DNA of 64,000 bases from Chamaelirium japonicum (GCA_947650365.1 OX393557.1:49221345-49285344), one strand, 5' to 3'. Shown: positions 26,601 through 41,483, counted from the first letter of the stretch. Notes: a model not told the origin generated them from the letters alone. Numbers and translations are program-made.

Positions 26601-29600
26601 ACTCGATTTCGAAGTACAAAGATTACAACAAGTGAGAAAATGAAAAGAGAAGAGCGTTGCGATGCTTGATTCTTCCGGGCTTTGCGCGTGATCGGCTAGG
26701 GGCTTTGCTTTACTCTCCTTCTCCTAGAATCTTCACTTGTTCTTCGCTCGTTCTTCGACTTGCTTTGGACTTGAATCTTCAATTTTACATCTTCTTCTTC
26801 GATCTTCGGTCTTCAATTTTCTTTGGTTTGCTTCGATCTTCGATCCTTCTTCTCCGGGATTTCTTGGAGCTTTGAAGTATCTTCAATCGGGAGCTTTGTA
26901 GGTTCTTCTTGCTATGGCCCAAGATCCTTTCTTCTTTTCTTGTCCCTCCTTTTATAAGGGTCGAAGTAGTTATTGTAGAGAATAACTACTTCGGGTGGTT
27001 GAAGCAACCTCCTGGTGGTTTCTATAACTTCCCTTGGATGGTTAGAGAAACTTCCAGGTGGTTTACATAACTCCTTGATGATCATATTCAGGTGGTTTTG
27101 TAACTTCCACTGGTAGTTTAATCCTTTTGAGTTTGAGTGAACCGGTCTGATTAAAACGACTTATGGTTCGGGTCTTAAAATCCGAGTCGACTTACTGCGA
27201 CTCAGATTTTAACAAAGTTAACTCTTGATCCGGTCCTTTCTGACTTGGTGGATTCAACGAGTTTGTCGAATCTAGCGTAAGCTTAGTTGTAGAAGCTTAA
27301 GCTTGACTATTCTTCGGCCTTGTATATCGGCTTGTCGAAGGATGCTCATCTCTAAGTATCATTCTATTGACTTGGATATAGCCTTTGGACGATAGGGGTA
27401 TAGTACTTTCCTTACTCTCAGACTTGGTCAAATTTCAGAGCGTAAGGAAGCAAGAAAAATTTCCCTGGTCATCAGGGAAATAAAGTATAAGGAAGCAAAA
27501 TTTCCCTGGTCATCAGGGAAATAAAGTCTTCCAGACTTAGCCAAATTTTTGAGTGTAGAGACAAATTTCCCTGGTCATCAGGGAAATAAAGTATAAGGAA
27601 GCAAAATTTCCCTGGTCATCTGGGAAATAAAGTCTTCCAGACTTAGCCAAATTTCTGAGTGTAGAGAAAAATTTCCCTGATCATCAGGGAAATGAAGTCT
27701 TCCACACTTAGCCAAATTTCTGAGTGTAGAGAAAAATTTCCCTGGTCATCAGGGAAATAAAGTATAAGGAAGCAAAATTTCCCTGGTTATCAGGGAAATA
27801 AAGTCTTCCAGACTTAGCCAAATTTTTGAGTGCAGATAAAAATTTCCCTGATCATCAGGGAAATAAAGTCTTCCAGACTTAGCCAAATTTCCCTGGTCAT
27901 CAGGGAAATAAAGTATAAGGAAGCAAAATTTCCCTGGTCATCAGGGAAATAAAGTCTTCCAGACTTAGCCAAATTTCAGAATGTAAGGAAGCAAAATTTC
28001 CCTGGTCATCAGGGAAATAAAGTCTTCCAGACTTAGCCAAATTTCTGAGTGTAGAGAAAAATTTCCCTGGTCATCAGGGAAATAAAGTATAAGGAAGCAA
28101 AATTTCCCTGATCATCAGGGAAATAAAGTCTTCCAGACTTAGCCAAATTTCAGAATGTAAGGAAGCAAAATTTCCCTGGTCATCAGGGAAATAAAGTCTT
28201 CCAGACTTAGCCAAATTTCTGATTCTCTAATTTTAGGCAATATTTCAATGTCTACAGTGTTGATGATGAAGAACGAGGAGAAGCTTTCTAGGATAATATA
28301 GAAGGAACATGTGATTTGTGGGAAAAGATTTTCAGAAGGAAAAAAAAAACTTGCAATGACAGTCGATTCCTTGACAAGAATTCGTGGTAAAGAAGGATTC
28401 ATAGAGCCACCACATAATAGTTAGCTTATAATTTGACAGCTTTGGTTCACATTTCTCAAATTTGTACAATCTTGCTAGCGTATAGGTTCCAGTTTCTTTC
28501 CAGATGCACGACATAGAATGTCACATGTTTCTGTTCTCCTAAAAAAGCTTTTTCTTAGATTCTTGTTCCTGGCGAAATAGATGCTGCATAGTATAGTGGT
28601 GTTACTGTGTTATCCTAAAATAGCTTCTCTACTAAGCGGCTATGCCATAACCTTAACATAAGTTACTGCCATACTTAGTTTCTCCAATTTATTTCATTTC
28701 ATAGTTTACTTTGTACGGCCTACTGTGAATCTGATGTTAATTTTTCCCTATCTTTTCCATTTGATCATAGGCCTTGCTATGTTTAACCTCTAAGCAGTGA
28801 GTTATGTGAAATTATTATTTTTTGTCTCACTAGTTGTTATGCACTGTTTACTGTATCAGGAATTTCTGTCTTTGGGAATATTACACAAAAAGCAGAGTGT
28901 CTTTTTTCACCCTCAAGGGTCAAGTATGCTGGACGTCAAATTACTTTGGTTCTTTACACTAGCTGATCTTGTGCTGAGTGTATTGTTTTTTCTTCTTATG
29001 CTCCATAGGTTGGAAAATTTAAATAGAGAAGCTCCAGCTGGACGATCTTCCTCAATTTTAACTGCTGGTAATTCTGAACTTGAGTTTTTTTTATATAAAG
29101 GAATTTATACATGCAATCCCTTGAACCAAATGGCGAGAATGGAGAATCCAAGGAAAGTGGGGTTGGTTGTAACAGTCCAATTGCATTATCCACAGCGGCA
29201 GGTGCAAATAAGAAGGCTTCTAACATGGGGCAATTCAATACAGATAATGATGGAACTCAAGGGGAAGATTTGACTTCATCTCAAGGTACAGCAGAACTTA
29301 CCTTGTTAGAGTTTTGCAGTCAAGTTTTACTTAAGATATGTGATTCCACCAATCTCACATTTTTCCCTTTTCTCTTTTCGGTAATGAAGTATTTGTTCAT
29401 TCGCAATAAATTGCTGAAAGGAAAATCGTCTTGTTAAGTGCGACTAAAGAACATACTAGGAAAACCAAGCGCCCAATTGAGGCAACCATCAAAATCTCTT
29501 TTTAAGTCGTAAACAATTTGAAGGACACCTTTCCCTAACAATGATGTAATCCATTATATATAGAATTAGAACTTCAGAATTATGTCTAGGCTTAGATTTG

Positions 29601-32600
29601 ATTTGTTTTTTGATATATAATTCCAGTATTTCTTTTTTTGAATCCTTGGTCTTAATTTTAGTAATTAGGGTCTTAATTTATTTTAGATGACCACGTAGAG
29701 TTCATTTAGATTATACACCCCGTTATTGGATTAAATAGTACCTCAATTGTTTAGGGTCATAACTTCACGTCCAAGTGTCTATTTTGGGCAATAATATATG
29801 TTTTTTTGGTACCTTGATACGGGACATCACTTGGGCATGTTAAATACATCGAACTTCGATTTTTCATTAATGTTATCAATCATGCACATGCGACATGCAT
29901 GATTAGGGTCTCAATCATGATAAGTGATTGTGCAATCACATGTGAAATTGTGGTTTTTGTGGGAAATTTATTATAGAAGCAATATAAATCTCAAAAATAG
30001 AAATACCAAGAATATTAGGCAAAATGAAAAAAAAATCATATATTTCATTACAAATAAAAGTAACATAAGTTACATAATGTATACAACCTCTTCAATTACA
30101 ACTGAACAAGAATTTTATAAACTAAAAGTCTAAAGTAACAAAAATACAAGCATATGAGACATAAAAAAAAGTAAAATTGATAAGGTATGTGCTTGGGGAC
30201 ACCGACTCGGTTCGTCCGGATGTGACGCTCGTGTACTCGTGGAGGACAACCCTGTTACTGCTTGCGGGGGTCTTATCCTTGTTTGGCTTGATTTGAGTCA
30301 TAAACGAATATGTGCGAGATTACTTGTATACCCTATTATGTTTAGTCGTGGTAGTAATTGCGTTCCTGAAGATCATTCGAGTGCATCACAGCAGTTCAAG
30401 TTCATATGAAAACTTAGCGGTCTATCTCATTGCTTTAGTGCTCACCTAAGAGTTGTGTGTTGAGTGGGTTTTCGAGGGTAGTTTAGGTTCTATCAATTGC
30501 ATTGATTTGCATGCAGTTTTATTGTTTATTTGATTCATGCTTTTTGAGGTTTTGACGTGATTTCACTTGCATTTCATGTTAGGACAAGCCAAGACGAATT
30601 GTGTACCCTGGATCGAACCAACGTGCTCTTGCATGATTTCATCGATTTCACATGCATCGATTTTTATTGATCATACCTTTTATCAAGTTTTGCACATCAA
30701 ATTTTGGCTTTGTCGGAGCTTAGGTCGAGTGGATCCAACACTTGAGAATTTTTCTAAGTGTTGGAACTTGGAAGTCCATCATTGGCGTTCAGACTCCAAT
30801 GTTTGGGCGACCGATTGACTGTTTGGACTCCACTGCGTTGGCGACAGGATGACCGTTCGTTGCTTGGGCGACCAGACGACCATTCGGACTCCAATGCTTT
30901 GGCGATCGGACAACTGTTCAGACACCATTGATGATGGTCGAACCTTCCTTAATGCTTCGGACCACTATGGACTAGTTGATGCAGGGCGTTTGGACGGCCG
31001 TTCGGATGCCTGGACCAATCTCATGTAGGACTTTGATCAAGCGTCCAAATGACCGTTCGGCCTCATAGCATCATGGTGAAGGTATAAATACCCTCTTCCT
31101 CGCATTGTGTTTTGTGGAAAAATAGAGAATGAATTCTTTGGGAATTTCGGAGGAGACCAATTTGAATATTATTTTCTCCCCTTTTTCTTCCTTGCAAGCC
31201 CTACCACCTCAAGTATGATCATATTGGCTTGTAGGTTTATTTTCCACCATGTATGTTTTAATTATTTTTAATTGATGCATTGTTTTTCCCTTTGTGGGTT
31301 TCATATTTCATCCCTTTTGCTTAGGTTTAAATGCATCTTTTGGTTTCTCGCTATCTTACCCTTGCAAATCCCATATGATGGGTTCTTCGGTATGAAGCCG
31401 AAGAGGGTCAGGTCTTGCACGTGTGAAACATCAAGAACCCTAATGCCTCCTAGTAGGGTGTCGGGGTATACCGATGTAACACCTTTGAGGTCCATCTGAG
31501 GGGTTACTCCGGCGAAGTAGTCCCTTAGGGTGCTACTACCCACAGTGAGGTGTGATTCACCTTTGAGCACGTTCGGGTCATGCAGGGATGAGCGTTGGTG
31601 TCTTCCTTGAGGGAATCAAGTAGTCCGAGCTGCGTCTCGGGTAAGTACTAGGGTCACGTGTGTTGAATCACGTGAAGGCGACCGAGCAGGGAGTGGGAAA
31701 CGCTGGAAGGAGAGCGACGGAAGACAGTATGGAGAGGATGGATCGATGTTCCGAACAGGTCTCTTGCATTCGTTCTCTGTGACTGTAATCGGACCTTTTG
31801 CTTAGTTGATTGCAGTGTAGTCAAGGCGATGCCTAGGCAAAGCCTAGACGAGGCCTAGGCGATAAAAATTAAACATATTAAATAAATATAAGTCATATAT
31901 ACATAAGTAATTTGTGATTTTATGTATAAGAAAATTTAATTTCTAGAGAGAGATATGGTCGAAATAATACTATTTGATAATGGGTATGATCCAGAGCGTA
32001 TGGTAAGCTACTAAACTATTATTATTGCAACAAATAGGAATCACAAGTCAACCACAATAATTATACATTGCAAATATTAATCACTTATCAGCAAGAGCAA
32101 CATAGCCCTATCATAGCCATAAATTCAAGCAAATATTATAAGCAGAAATATAACCATATTAGGTAATCTATTATTTTTTTGGAACATTTCACAACCACGT
32201 ATCCAAAAAAAACAATTAAAATTACTCATTTAAATCACCTAACCATCTACACCATCATTACTCTTATATGAATAATCCTTATATGTCTCATTCGACTTTT
32301 TCCTCTTCAAACCCCTGAGAACATGGACACAATAGTTTTTTTCCCATTAATGATGGCATGATGTTGGCCATCTATAAAGCAACATGGGCCTATAAAACCA
32401 AACGGGATCTAAGAAAACTCAATTTGAATCCGACTAATTTTTAAAAAACCAATTACAAAAGTAGACGCCCAAGCGGTGGCCTAGGCGGCCGCCTAGACTC
32501 CACCGCTCGCCTAGCCATTGCCTAGGCGGTCGAAGCTCTAAAACGCCTAGGCGATGCCTTGACTACACTGGTTGATTGCTCTCACCATCCGGCACGAGGT

Positions 32601-35600
32601 CGGCGAGTTTTTCCTATGAAGTGTTTTCTTGTAAAAATATTTGTGCGTGTTGTAGTTTAACTTTTGAATGCAAACATTGTATGCTTATGCCCAACACTAT
32701 ACAGAAACCCCTAAATTGCTTATCATTTGCAAGAGAGGGAGGTGAGAGAACTACCAGACATCTAATCACCATTGTGTATAAAATATAATATTCCGCGGTG
32801 AGTCATGAACATAGCAACACTTGGTTTTCAATCTACTAGAGTCTAGCATAGTGCCTATTGATCAAGGCGATCGTAGGAGGTATAATTTTGTAGAGACTGT
32901 CGCGCTTCGATCGTACCTCCCACTGGTCCCTCCATGAGGGATTCACCCATGGTTAGGGTAATTTCAAACCCAGACACTTGAGCTATGGTTTGGAGGTGTT
33001 GTTTAGTTGTTGTGCCAACCTCTACTGGGTCCTCTTTATTGCTTTATTTATAGTTACTTATTAATGTATTTTTGAATGATTAAATTTGCAAAAATTTGGT
33101 ATTATGTAAGCTTGTTAGTCTTTAGGATTTGATGAGGACTCTATTTATATGCGTTTACAACCATCATTTTTTATTACGCTATGAATAAAAGAAAAAAAGA
33201 GAGCTTGCTTACTTTTTTGAGAATCTATTGAGGGGAGAGCTTGGGCTCCGGTCGAATCTCCGTTACTATGTTATGTGTTTGAGATCAACGCTAGTATCTT
33301 CATCCTCTTTGCGTTCGACAACGTCAATGACAAGATCTTTATCATCATTATCAAAGCTTGACCATCCCCTTCCTCTCTCTCATTCTCTCGGTTCGGTCCC
33401 ACAGTTGGCCGTCACGTCACCCGACTAGTTAGCAAGGTCAACTGCACTGCACAAACAGCCAGCAAAGCTGATCACAGCCACTAGTCGCCACGACCAGCCC
33501 GCTGGCTGGCCCAGCCACAATAGTCAATAGCCGCGACACACCCAACCTGCTGCGGCTAGGGCGACCGCAGTCGGTAGCCGCTGCTGACCAGCTACCCATC
33601 TGCGACCTTCGATACGATCCCTTGGCGCCCCAGCCATCTGTGGGCCCTATTTTGACTTTAGACGGCTCATATGCTCTCGTGGATTTCTTTGAGCACGTCT
33701 TCGCCTCCTTGCACCCCCAATCATCTACCAAAGCTTCTAACAACATCCACACTCCTGGTTTGATCTTTCTGATATTCTCTTAAGCCTTTTAGCCTTTATT
33801 TGATAATAATAATTGAGAGCCATAAATTTGAATTCACTTGATAATATCATTACTTGGTTTGATTAGATCCATAATATGACATGAGCGTGTGAACTTTCTT
33901 CTGCTTGATATTGAGCCAGTATGTTGGTTGAAAGCCTTTAAAGGCCATTCCAAACCTTCCATGTTAGTTTGATTGCTCTAGCCTTGAGAGTTCCTTGACT
34001 CCCAAACACTTGCCATCTCTTCAGTCGATTCCAGCCCCGCTGCTTGCAGTCATCGAGCTCATCATTATTGTTTATTCTCTAAACTTTTGAATATTGTTGA
34101 GCTAATTGCGAAAACCTAAATGTCTTTATTAGTAATCAAAATTGACTTGCTTAATTCCTAACATCATAATAAGATAGACAATTGCACGAGTGTTCCACAT
34201 CATTTTTGATATCAGAGTTCTAGGTTAGGCTTAAGGTGTCTGCATGTGACTGCTTGGTCATAAACTTGCATTCCATAGCATCATCTATATCATCTAGTAA
34301 ATTGTCACTATTGCATACGAACCCGTAGCGGAAACGAGTATCCGTCAGAATGGGTACCTCAAATCAGGCACTTATCCTAGATGCGATGGCTGCCCATTTC
34401 AACCGTTTAGCTGAGATGGAGACTAGGTGGCAAGAGCAAAGTGCCGATACTCGGGCATGAGTGGAAAGCCTTGGGAGAGGCCCATCAAGGTACCCGCCAC
34501 CGGAAGGATGATGACGAATCTCACAATGAAGATCTAGGAAAAGGTCGACGTCGAGGGAGGATCATAAGAAACAAACCCTCACCTCCACCTGAGTGAGAAG
34601 AGTGATGCAACTACCCAGATCGCGACGAGAGAGCAACATTAGGAGTCAAGGTCGAAGCATCTAGCTTTGACAGATCCCTTGATTTGAGTCTTTATTGATT
34701 GAGTAGATAGCATACACTACTTTAATTGGTACAATATGAGCGAGGACCCTATCAATATGAAGTCCATATTTTATCTTCCATTTGTGTTTTGTTCAACCAT
34801 CTCCCACCATTCTTCCTCCTTTTTATCCAATATGTGGTGCTACATCGTGACATTGAATCATTTTTTGTATCAGAACGAGGTTTGCTCCAACACTAATGGC
34901 ATCGATTCCAGATTCAATGGTTGTGTGGGCATATTAATTTCGATCACCCTACTATGCAGATCTTCTGCAACGTCTGCAATTACTTTGTAGCCATCGGCCA
35001 CCACCTCTTTCTTCATTGGCCCTATCTTCATCACCAACAAGCGCATGCCCTCATCTCCATCTCTTATGTCTTTTTTTTTTGAGAAAACCCTCTCGGTGAA
35101 TGAGGGGGGGTTCGGCCTAGACCCCTACCAGTTCATTAGAAAAAAAAGAGAGACAATACAACGGTATCAAAAAATCAAAAAAAATTACAGATGAAGTTGT
35201 CTAGTTGCTCTAGATTCCTGCCCTGAAGGACAATCTTCCATTGGATAAGTCTACGCTTGATGGAATCTTTCACCTTCTCCAAAGACATCTTAACTCCTTG
35301 AAAGATCCTATTGTTCCTCTCAATCCAAATGCTCCAGCAGACCGCCATGACCAGAAAGTCCCAGCTATTCCGAAGTCGGTTTTTGATCCTCTTCTTCCGC
35401 CAAACCGTCCACAAAGAATGAACCGATCCCGGCGTACCTTGGATTTTCAGGCCCCGCTTCAACTGGTCCCAGATTCTCGTAGAGAAAGGGCAATGAATGA
35501 AGAGATGATTGGTGTCTTCCTTACCTTGGTCACAAAGCACACACGAGGTATCCGTGATGTTCGTGTTCCCCCTTCTAAGGAGATTGACTCTTGTCAACAG

Positions 35601-38600
35601 CTTCTTCTTAATCATCAACCACATGAAAATGCGGATCTTCAGCGGAACTTTAGTCTTCCACAGGGGAGTAGCCACCGGGCAGATAAGGCTGCCCCTGTTG
35701 ATGAAATTCTAGAAGGATTTCGAGGAAAACTTACCTGTAGTCGACAACCGCCAACTAGTCGTATCCTCTTCATCGTTGACAGACAGCAATTGCAAAAGAT
35801 CCATCAACTCTCTAAATTGATACTGCAGGAAATTCGGGATACTTCTGCGGAATTTAATGTCCCAGATGGTTCTGTTATGCCGAGTCACACACTGCGATCT
35901 GACAGAGCAATTCTCAGACCAAGCTAACTCATACAGATCCGGGTACCAATTCATCAAGGATCCTTCAACTAACCATCTATCCTCCCAGAAGCGGGTCGAT
36001 TTACCATTATGAACAATCAATCTAGTACCACATTTATAGATATGGCCAATTTTCTGAATGCCACGCCAGAACGGGGAGATCTTACCCGAAACTCTGCTTC
36101 TGACTTGCAAAGGCCTGAAACGCTTGAAATATCTGCCTCTAATCACTGAGCTCCAAATATCACCTTGGTCTTGTTGAAGTCTCCACCACCATTTACCCAA
36201 GAGTGCTCTGTTGTGATCAGCGAGATTGATGACTCCCAAACCTCCTTCTTCTCTAGATTTGCAGACTGAACCCCCAATTAACAAGATGGTAAGCCTTGGA
36301 GTTGGGGTCCGCACCCTTCCACAAGAAACGGCTTCTAATGGTGTCTATCTTCTTGACCACCCACTTAGGCATCAGGTAGAAGGAAATGTGATAAAACGGA
36401 ATAAGAGACAAGACTGCATTGATCAGCGTCAACCTGCCGCCCAAGGAAAGGTGCTTACCTTGCCAACCCGCCAATCTGGATTCCAATCTCTCAATAACTC
36501 TGTACCAGTCATTTCTCTTCAATTTCGACGATGAAAAAGGGAGGCCAAAATACTTGGTTGGCAGGGAATCTAATTTGCAGTTGAGAATCGAAGATAAGGC
36601 CACGGCTGAATCTGCATCGTCCCCTAGGTAGAAGAGAGACGTCTTGGAGAAGTTGATTCTCATACCTGAGACTACTTCCAGGGAGTAAAGGAGAATTTTC
36701 AGCATACTAACCTGTTCCTTCTTCGCCTTACAGAAGATAATAGTGTCATCTGCGAAGTGCAGATTCGAGGTCTTCCAGGCTGCCTCTCCAATTCCTTCAA
36801 TATACCCTCTGTCTCGCACTTTTCTGATCATCGAGTCAAAGACGTCCATAGCTAGGATAAAGAGAAAGGGGGAAAGTGGGCAGCCTTGCTTCACCCCTCT
36901 ACTAGTCTTGAATTGCTTCCCAGCTTGTCCATTCACGAGACAAGAAAGCGTGGAAGTGGATAGGCAATTCCATATCCAGGTGATCCAGTCACCAGAGAAC
37001 CCTTCGCTTTAAGTGTGTTGATGATGAAGCCCCATCTAAGCTTGTCGAAAGCCTTTTCGAAATCAATTTTCAGAATGATGCCTTCCTCTTTGTGTTCCTT
37101 CATGTCGAAAATCAGCTCCTGAGCAGTCGCCACACTGTCTAGAATGAGTCTACCTTTGATGAAAGCTGTTTGGCTCTTGTAAACTAATCCGTCCAACCTA
37201 ACAGCCAAGCGATTCGCTTGAATCTTAGTGACTATCTTGTAGATGCAATTAGCCAGACTGATTGGTCGGAAATCACTGATCTCCTCTGCCCCGGTCTTCT
37301 TAGGAATCAAAGTCACCCAAGCATAATTCAAACTATGAAGGGAAATTCTGTGAAGGAAGAAATCAAAGAGCAGTCTACACAGGTCCCCCTTGATAGTCTC
37401 CCAGAAGCGCTGGTAGAAGAGTATTGAGAAGCCATCCGGACCCGGAGCTCCCTTTGCCTTCATGCCAAAAACAGCCCTCTTGAATTCCTCTTCCGAAAAC
37501 GGTTTATCAAGCTCTTCCGACCCTCCCAGTTTCAGAATCTCAAGACCCTCCCAGTCTAGAGTGGCTTTATCTGCACCATCTCTCTCGAAAAAGTGCTGGA
37601 AGTGCTCGGAGATACAGTGACTAATCTCTCTCTGGGAAGTCCACGTCCTGTCTCCAACTCTGATCGAATGGATAGTGTTTCTCCTCTTCCCAGAGTTAGC
37701 AGCTTTATGAAAGTAGGAAGTGTTACCATCCCCTAGTTTGATCTATTTGTCTCTCGATCTTTGCTTCCACATAATCTCCTCTTTAATCAGCGTTTGGCGC
37801 AGATCCTCTGCCCGCTCTACCTTCTGCGATTTCTCTGTGTCTGATAAGGAATTATGCTCCTCCTTCAATTCAAGAACTCCTATCTTCTGAAGCAGCTCCT
37901 TCTTTCTATTCATCACATTACCAAAAGTCCTGAGCTCCCAAGATCTAATGTTGCTCTTGATATGACGGATCTTCGCATTCCAGTTTCTCGCTGAGTTCGA
38001 ACTATCTCCTGTTTCGGACCACCATCCATGAACTAAAGCCGCGAAATCTGGGTCTTCTAGCCACATAGCTTCAAACCGAAAGATCTTCTCAGTTCTGGCC
38101 ACCAAAGTATTGGTGTCTAAAATAGTTGGGGCATGATCTGAAATAAATGCCGTAAGACCATATTGAATCACCCTCGGATGAAGAGTCTCAAACTCATCAG
38201 AAACTAAGAAACGATCTAATCTGGCAAAGATCGGGACCTCTCTTTTGTTGTTCCAAGTGAATTTCCTGTTATTCATCGGTAGATCGATAAGGGAAAGGTC
38301 ACTAAGTTGGCAAATTCTTCCAAATCTGAACGCCTGCCCATCGCCCCGCTCCTCTCAAATGAGAAACGGGTGACATTGAAGTCTCCTCCCAGGATCCACG
38401 GACCGAGGAATTTGAGCCGAATGTCTCGTATCTCTCTCCAAAGAGAGGGTCGAAGCTGGTAATCGTTGGGTCTGTACACATTAGACACTATCCAAATGTC
38501 TCCTGATTGCTGGTGTTTCAGAGCCACGGTTAAGCAGAAAACTCTTATCAGGGTATCTAGAAGAGTGAAATCTGGTTCCTTCCAACCGGTGAGAATACCT

Positions 38601-41435
38601 CCTGAAGCCCCCATAGCGTCCGTCCAAGCCCAATTCGTGATCCTGTTACCACCCAGCGAACGAAGCAAACCAGGCGACTGGTTAGCGCACTTGGTTTCCT
38701 AAATACAAATAATGTCAAGATTCTTAGAAGTAACATAAAGGTTAATGGATTTACGCTTCTCCACCTCACCCAACCCCCTGATATTCCACGAAAGTATCTT
38801 CATCAAAAAGAGGAGCAACTCAGACAAACAACACTAACACAGAACATTAGTCAAACAGAGGAAGGAACCCTCTCCTGTTCCATTCCTCACAAAATGTTAA
38901 CAAAAACGGCTGGGTCGAATCCTTCCTTCGTGACAGCTATGCCACTTTCTCCCGCCAGAGCTACCACCGTGTCTGGATCCAGGAAGGAAAGGAGGGAGTG
39001 GAGTTCTTCGTCTGAGCTCTTCTCCACCATCTTCTTCAGGTGCGATCCCAAAAAGTGATTGTGCTTCCCCCGTTGGTAGGTCTTCTCGAAGGTTTTCATC
39101 ATCTGCCTCTGGCTCCGTCTAACTGAAACTGAAACCTTCTGCGCCCCCTTCTCGACTCTCTCGTCCAAGGCGACTGACTGAGATTCTGGAGATCCTCTTG
39201 CACCTGGCAATCAGATTGTACAAGGTTATCAGGTAATGGCTCTGGTACAAATAAGCTCTCTGTCACAGCCACCACGGGAGAAGAAGGGCTCTCTTGTACA
39301 GTTAATTTCACCCTGGTATCCGCTATTCTTCCTACAGGAGGGTCTGTGCTTTCAACCGCAGTATCCGCAATATTAATTAACGGAGTATCAACATTAGGCG
39401 ATCCGGCAAAAAAATTCAAATTTGAATTTCCGCATTCAAATTGGCCAACATCAAAATTAGAGAGAAATCCGTTCCAGCCATTGTTTTCCGCGTTTAGAGT
39501 ATGAGCAAGATTAACGGGATTACCTTCTAAATCTGGAAAGCCCCGAAAAGGAAGAATGCGACTCGGGGAAATCTCACCTTCGAGCCTGGCTCTGGCCTCA
39601 TCTGCCTCTCAGAAGAAACGATCGCCGGTCGTCTCCGCTTCCGGCATCTGCTTAATCTGGAGTTCGTATCTATTGCCTAAACGGCAGGTGATTGACGAGG
39701 GAATAGCTTCCGCCATGGAAGTGCTGACCGTGACTCTAGCCTCTCTAAGGTCGTCCGCAGAGTCCCAGTCGTTCTCAAAGCTAAGGACCTCACCAAAGTC
39801 CTTAAGGACACTACTAATAGACTCTAGGCTCCAGGCGTGGCAAGGGAGACCCCCCAATGAACAGCTTAACGTTTCGAAACACCCTGGATCCTATAGCTCT
39901 GTTATCCACTGACCAGGGGTAGAATTGGACTGAGATGTCTCCAAAGTTGAAGAAAGATTGGTTAAGAGCATGGGAAAGCCCGGCTTTGGACGGAAATTCG
40001 ACCAGGAACTTATCCGAGTCCAGAACTCTCGTCCTCCATTGCCAGTTTGCTCCCCAAGCTTGGGAGAAACGACTGGACAGGATGGAGGGAGACCCCTCAC
40101 CTTGAACAACCTTGCATATCGCACACCAGCGAAGGTTGAACAACGAGTCAAGAACCGTCTGACTGAATTCCATCACCTCACAAGAGGCTGGATACATGGA
40201 AGGAGGAGGGGGGGGGGGGGGGTATGAGGACGACCCACGAGCAACATACCTCCTATTGGAGGGACAGTTAGCCATCTTGTGGCCAATCCCTTTGCAAGAT
40301 AAACACACCACCCCGTTTCTACAGTTTGCCTGTAAATGCCCTTTTTCCCTACACCGGAAGCAAAACCCTACCTTAGCTCTCTGCGAAGCAACTTCTGGAT
40401 TTGAATCAGCCTGTTTCCTTGTTACCGATGCAGATGCAGATCTGCTGCCGAAAGCCCTGATCCTCTGGGCCCATTGATCGAGCAAGGGGTTGATGGGACG
40501 GTAGAAATCTGTAGGCACCGATTTTCTACCTGCTTTGATTACTTCAGCATACGTTGGGTGAACAGCCTTCTCGGGACCCTGAGCCCTAGCCGCCTGCTGT
40601 CTCCAATGCATCCCGAATCCCCGGGGCCCCCCCTCCAGAGGGCGATCTCTCGATGGGATGGGAGGATAATAATGATGGGAGGAATCATACCTTGCCTGCT
40701 GAAGATCTCCTCCCCCGTCTAATCTACGGTCTCCTCCTCTCCATCCATCAACTTTCCAGGAGAAATCTCTTCGGCCCCACCTCCTCTCGGTCGCCACCGC
40801 TCTCCTACCGAGGGCCGCCTCCGCTCTCCTTCCGAGGGCCGCCATCCTCTGTTGTAATCTTCTCCATCTCTTATGTCATCACCCCGTTAACCAACATTAC
40901 CATCACCAACATCCACCCCATTCACCATCACCAACATCATCCACCATGGCAACAACCTCCACCTCCATTATCATCCTACCCTCCATCGAAGCCCGTCACC
41001 CACATATCGTGCTCGTTGGATGTCGCTTAACCATTAGCCACAACCGACTTCTCTTTCTTCATGTAACGATTGCCATCCATCTCCTTCTCATTGGTCATGT
41101 AGATCTAAACTACCACTATCCACATCGTCGAACCTTCTACTGCCCAACCAAAACCTCCATCAGCCGACTACTCAAAGGAAACCAGCAGCCGCTGGCTTGG
41201 CTTGACTCCTGCACCATGCTTGCTTTGCTAGTTGCCACTATCAACAAACGAGGCCGCTCCTCTCCACAAATATCCTTGCTGCCCCATCCCTTTGAAACCC
41301 TGGCATGATAGTGGAGATCGGAGCATGATGGGATACACGAACTCCAAGTACTAAATACCACAATAAAAAATTAGAATGTATTGATCAAGGAAACGACTGA
41401 ATCGTCGGTGGAACTCCTCTTCGCTCAGATGTGAT

Positions 41436-41483
<48 letters not shown>

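Larger units (their letters stand above)
35071..40860 (-). mobile_element. Full-length L1-type LINE in ADA2 intron 9
   Basis: A 5,790-bp non-LTR retrotransposon lies antisense to ADA2. Perfect 17-bp target duplications flank it. At its 3' end (left) a T10 run on the + strand corresponds to the poly(A) tail. ORF1 (zinc-knuckle protein) starts 16 bp inside the right end, and ORF2 (endonuclease, reverse transcriptase, zf-RVT) follows, the usual plant L1 order. Both frames carry several disablements, so it is not autonomous now. Its completeness at the 5' end is unusual, because most LINE copies are 5'-truncated. Confidence 0.93.

Noticed and set aside
27417..28220. Possible CRISPR-like array (regular palindromic repeats)
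   Set aside because: The spacers are themselves only two repeated sequences, not unique, and the surrounding genome is clearly plant nuclear.
35241..35927. 228-codon plus-strand frame
   Set aside because: It is antisense to the LINE ORF2 zf-RVT region and has no similarity of its own.
40196..41030. Proline-rich plus-strand frames near the LINE 5' end
   Set aside because: They are antisense shadows of LINE ORF1 and of the CAT/CCA-rich flank.
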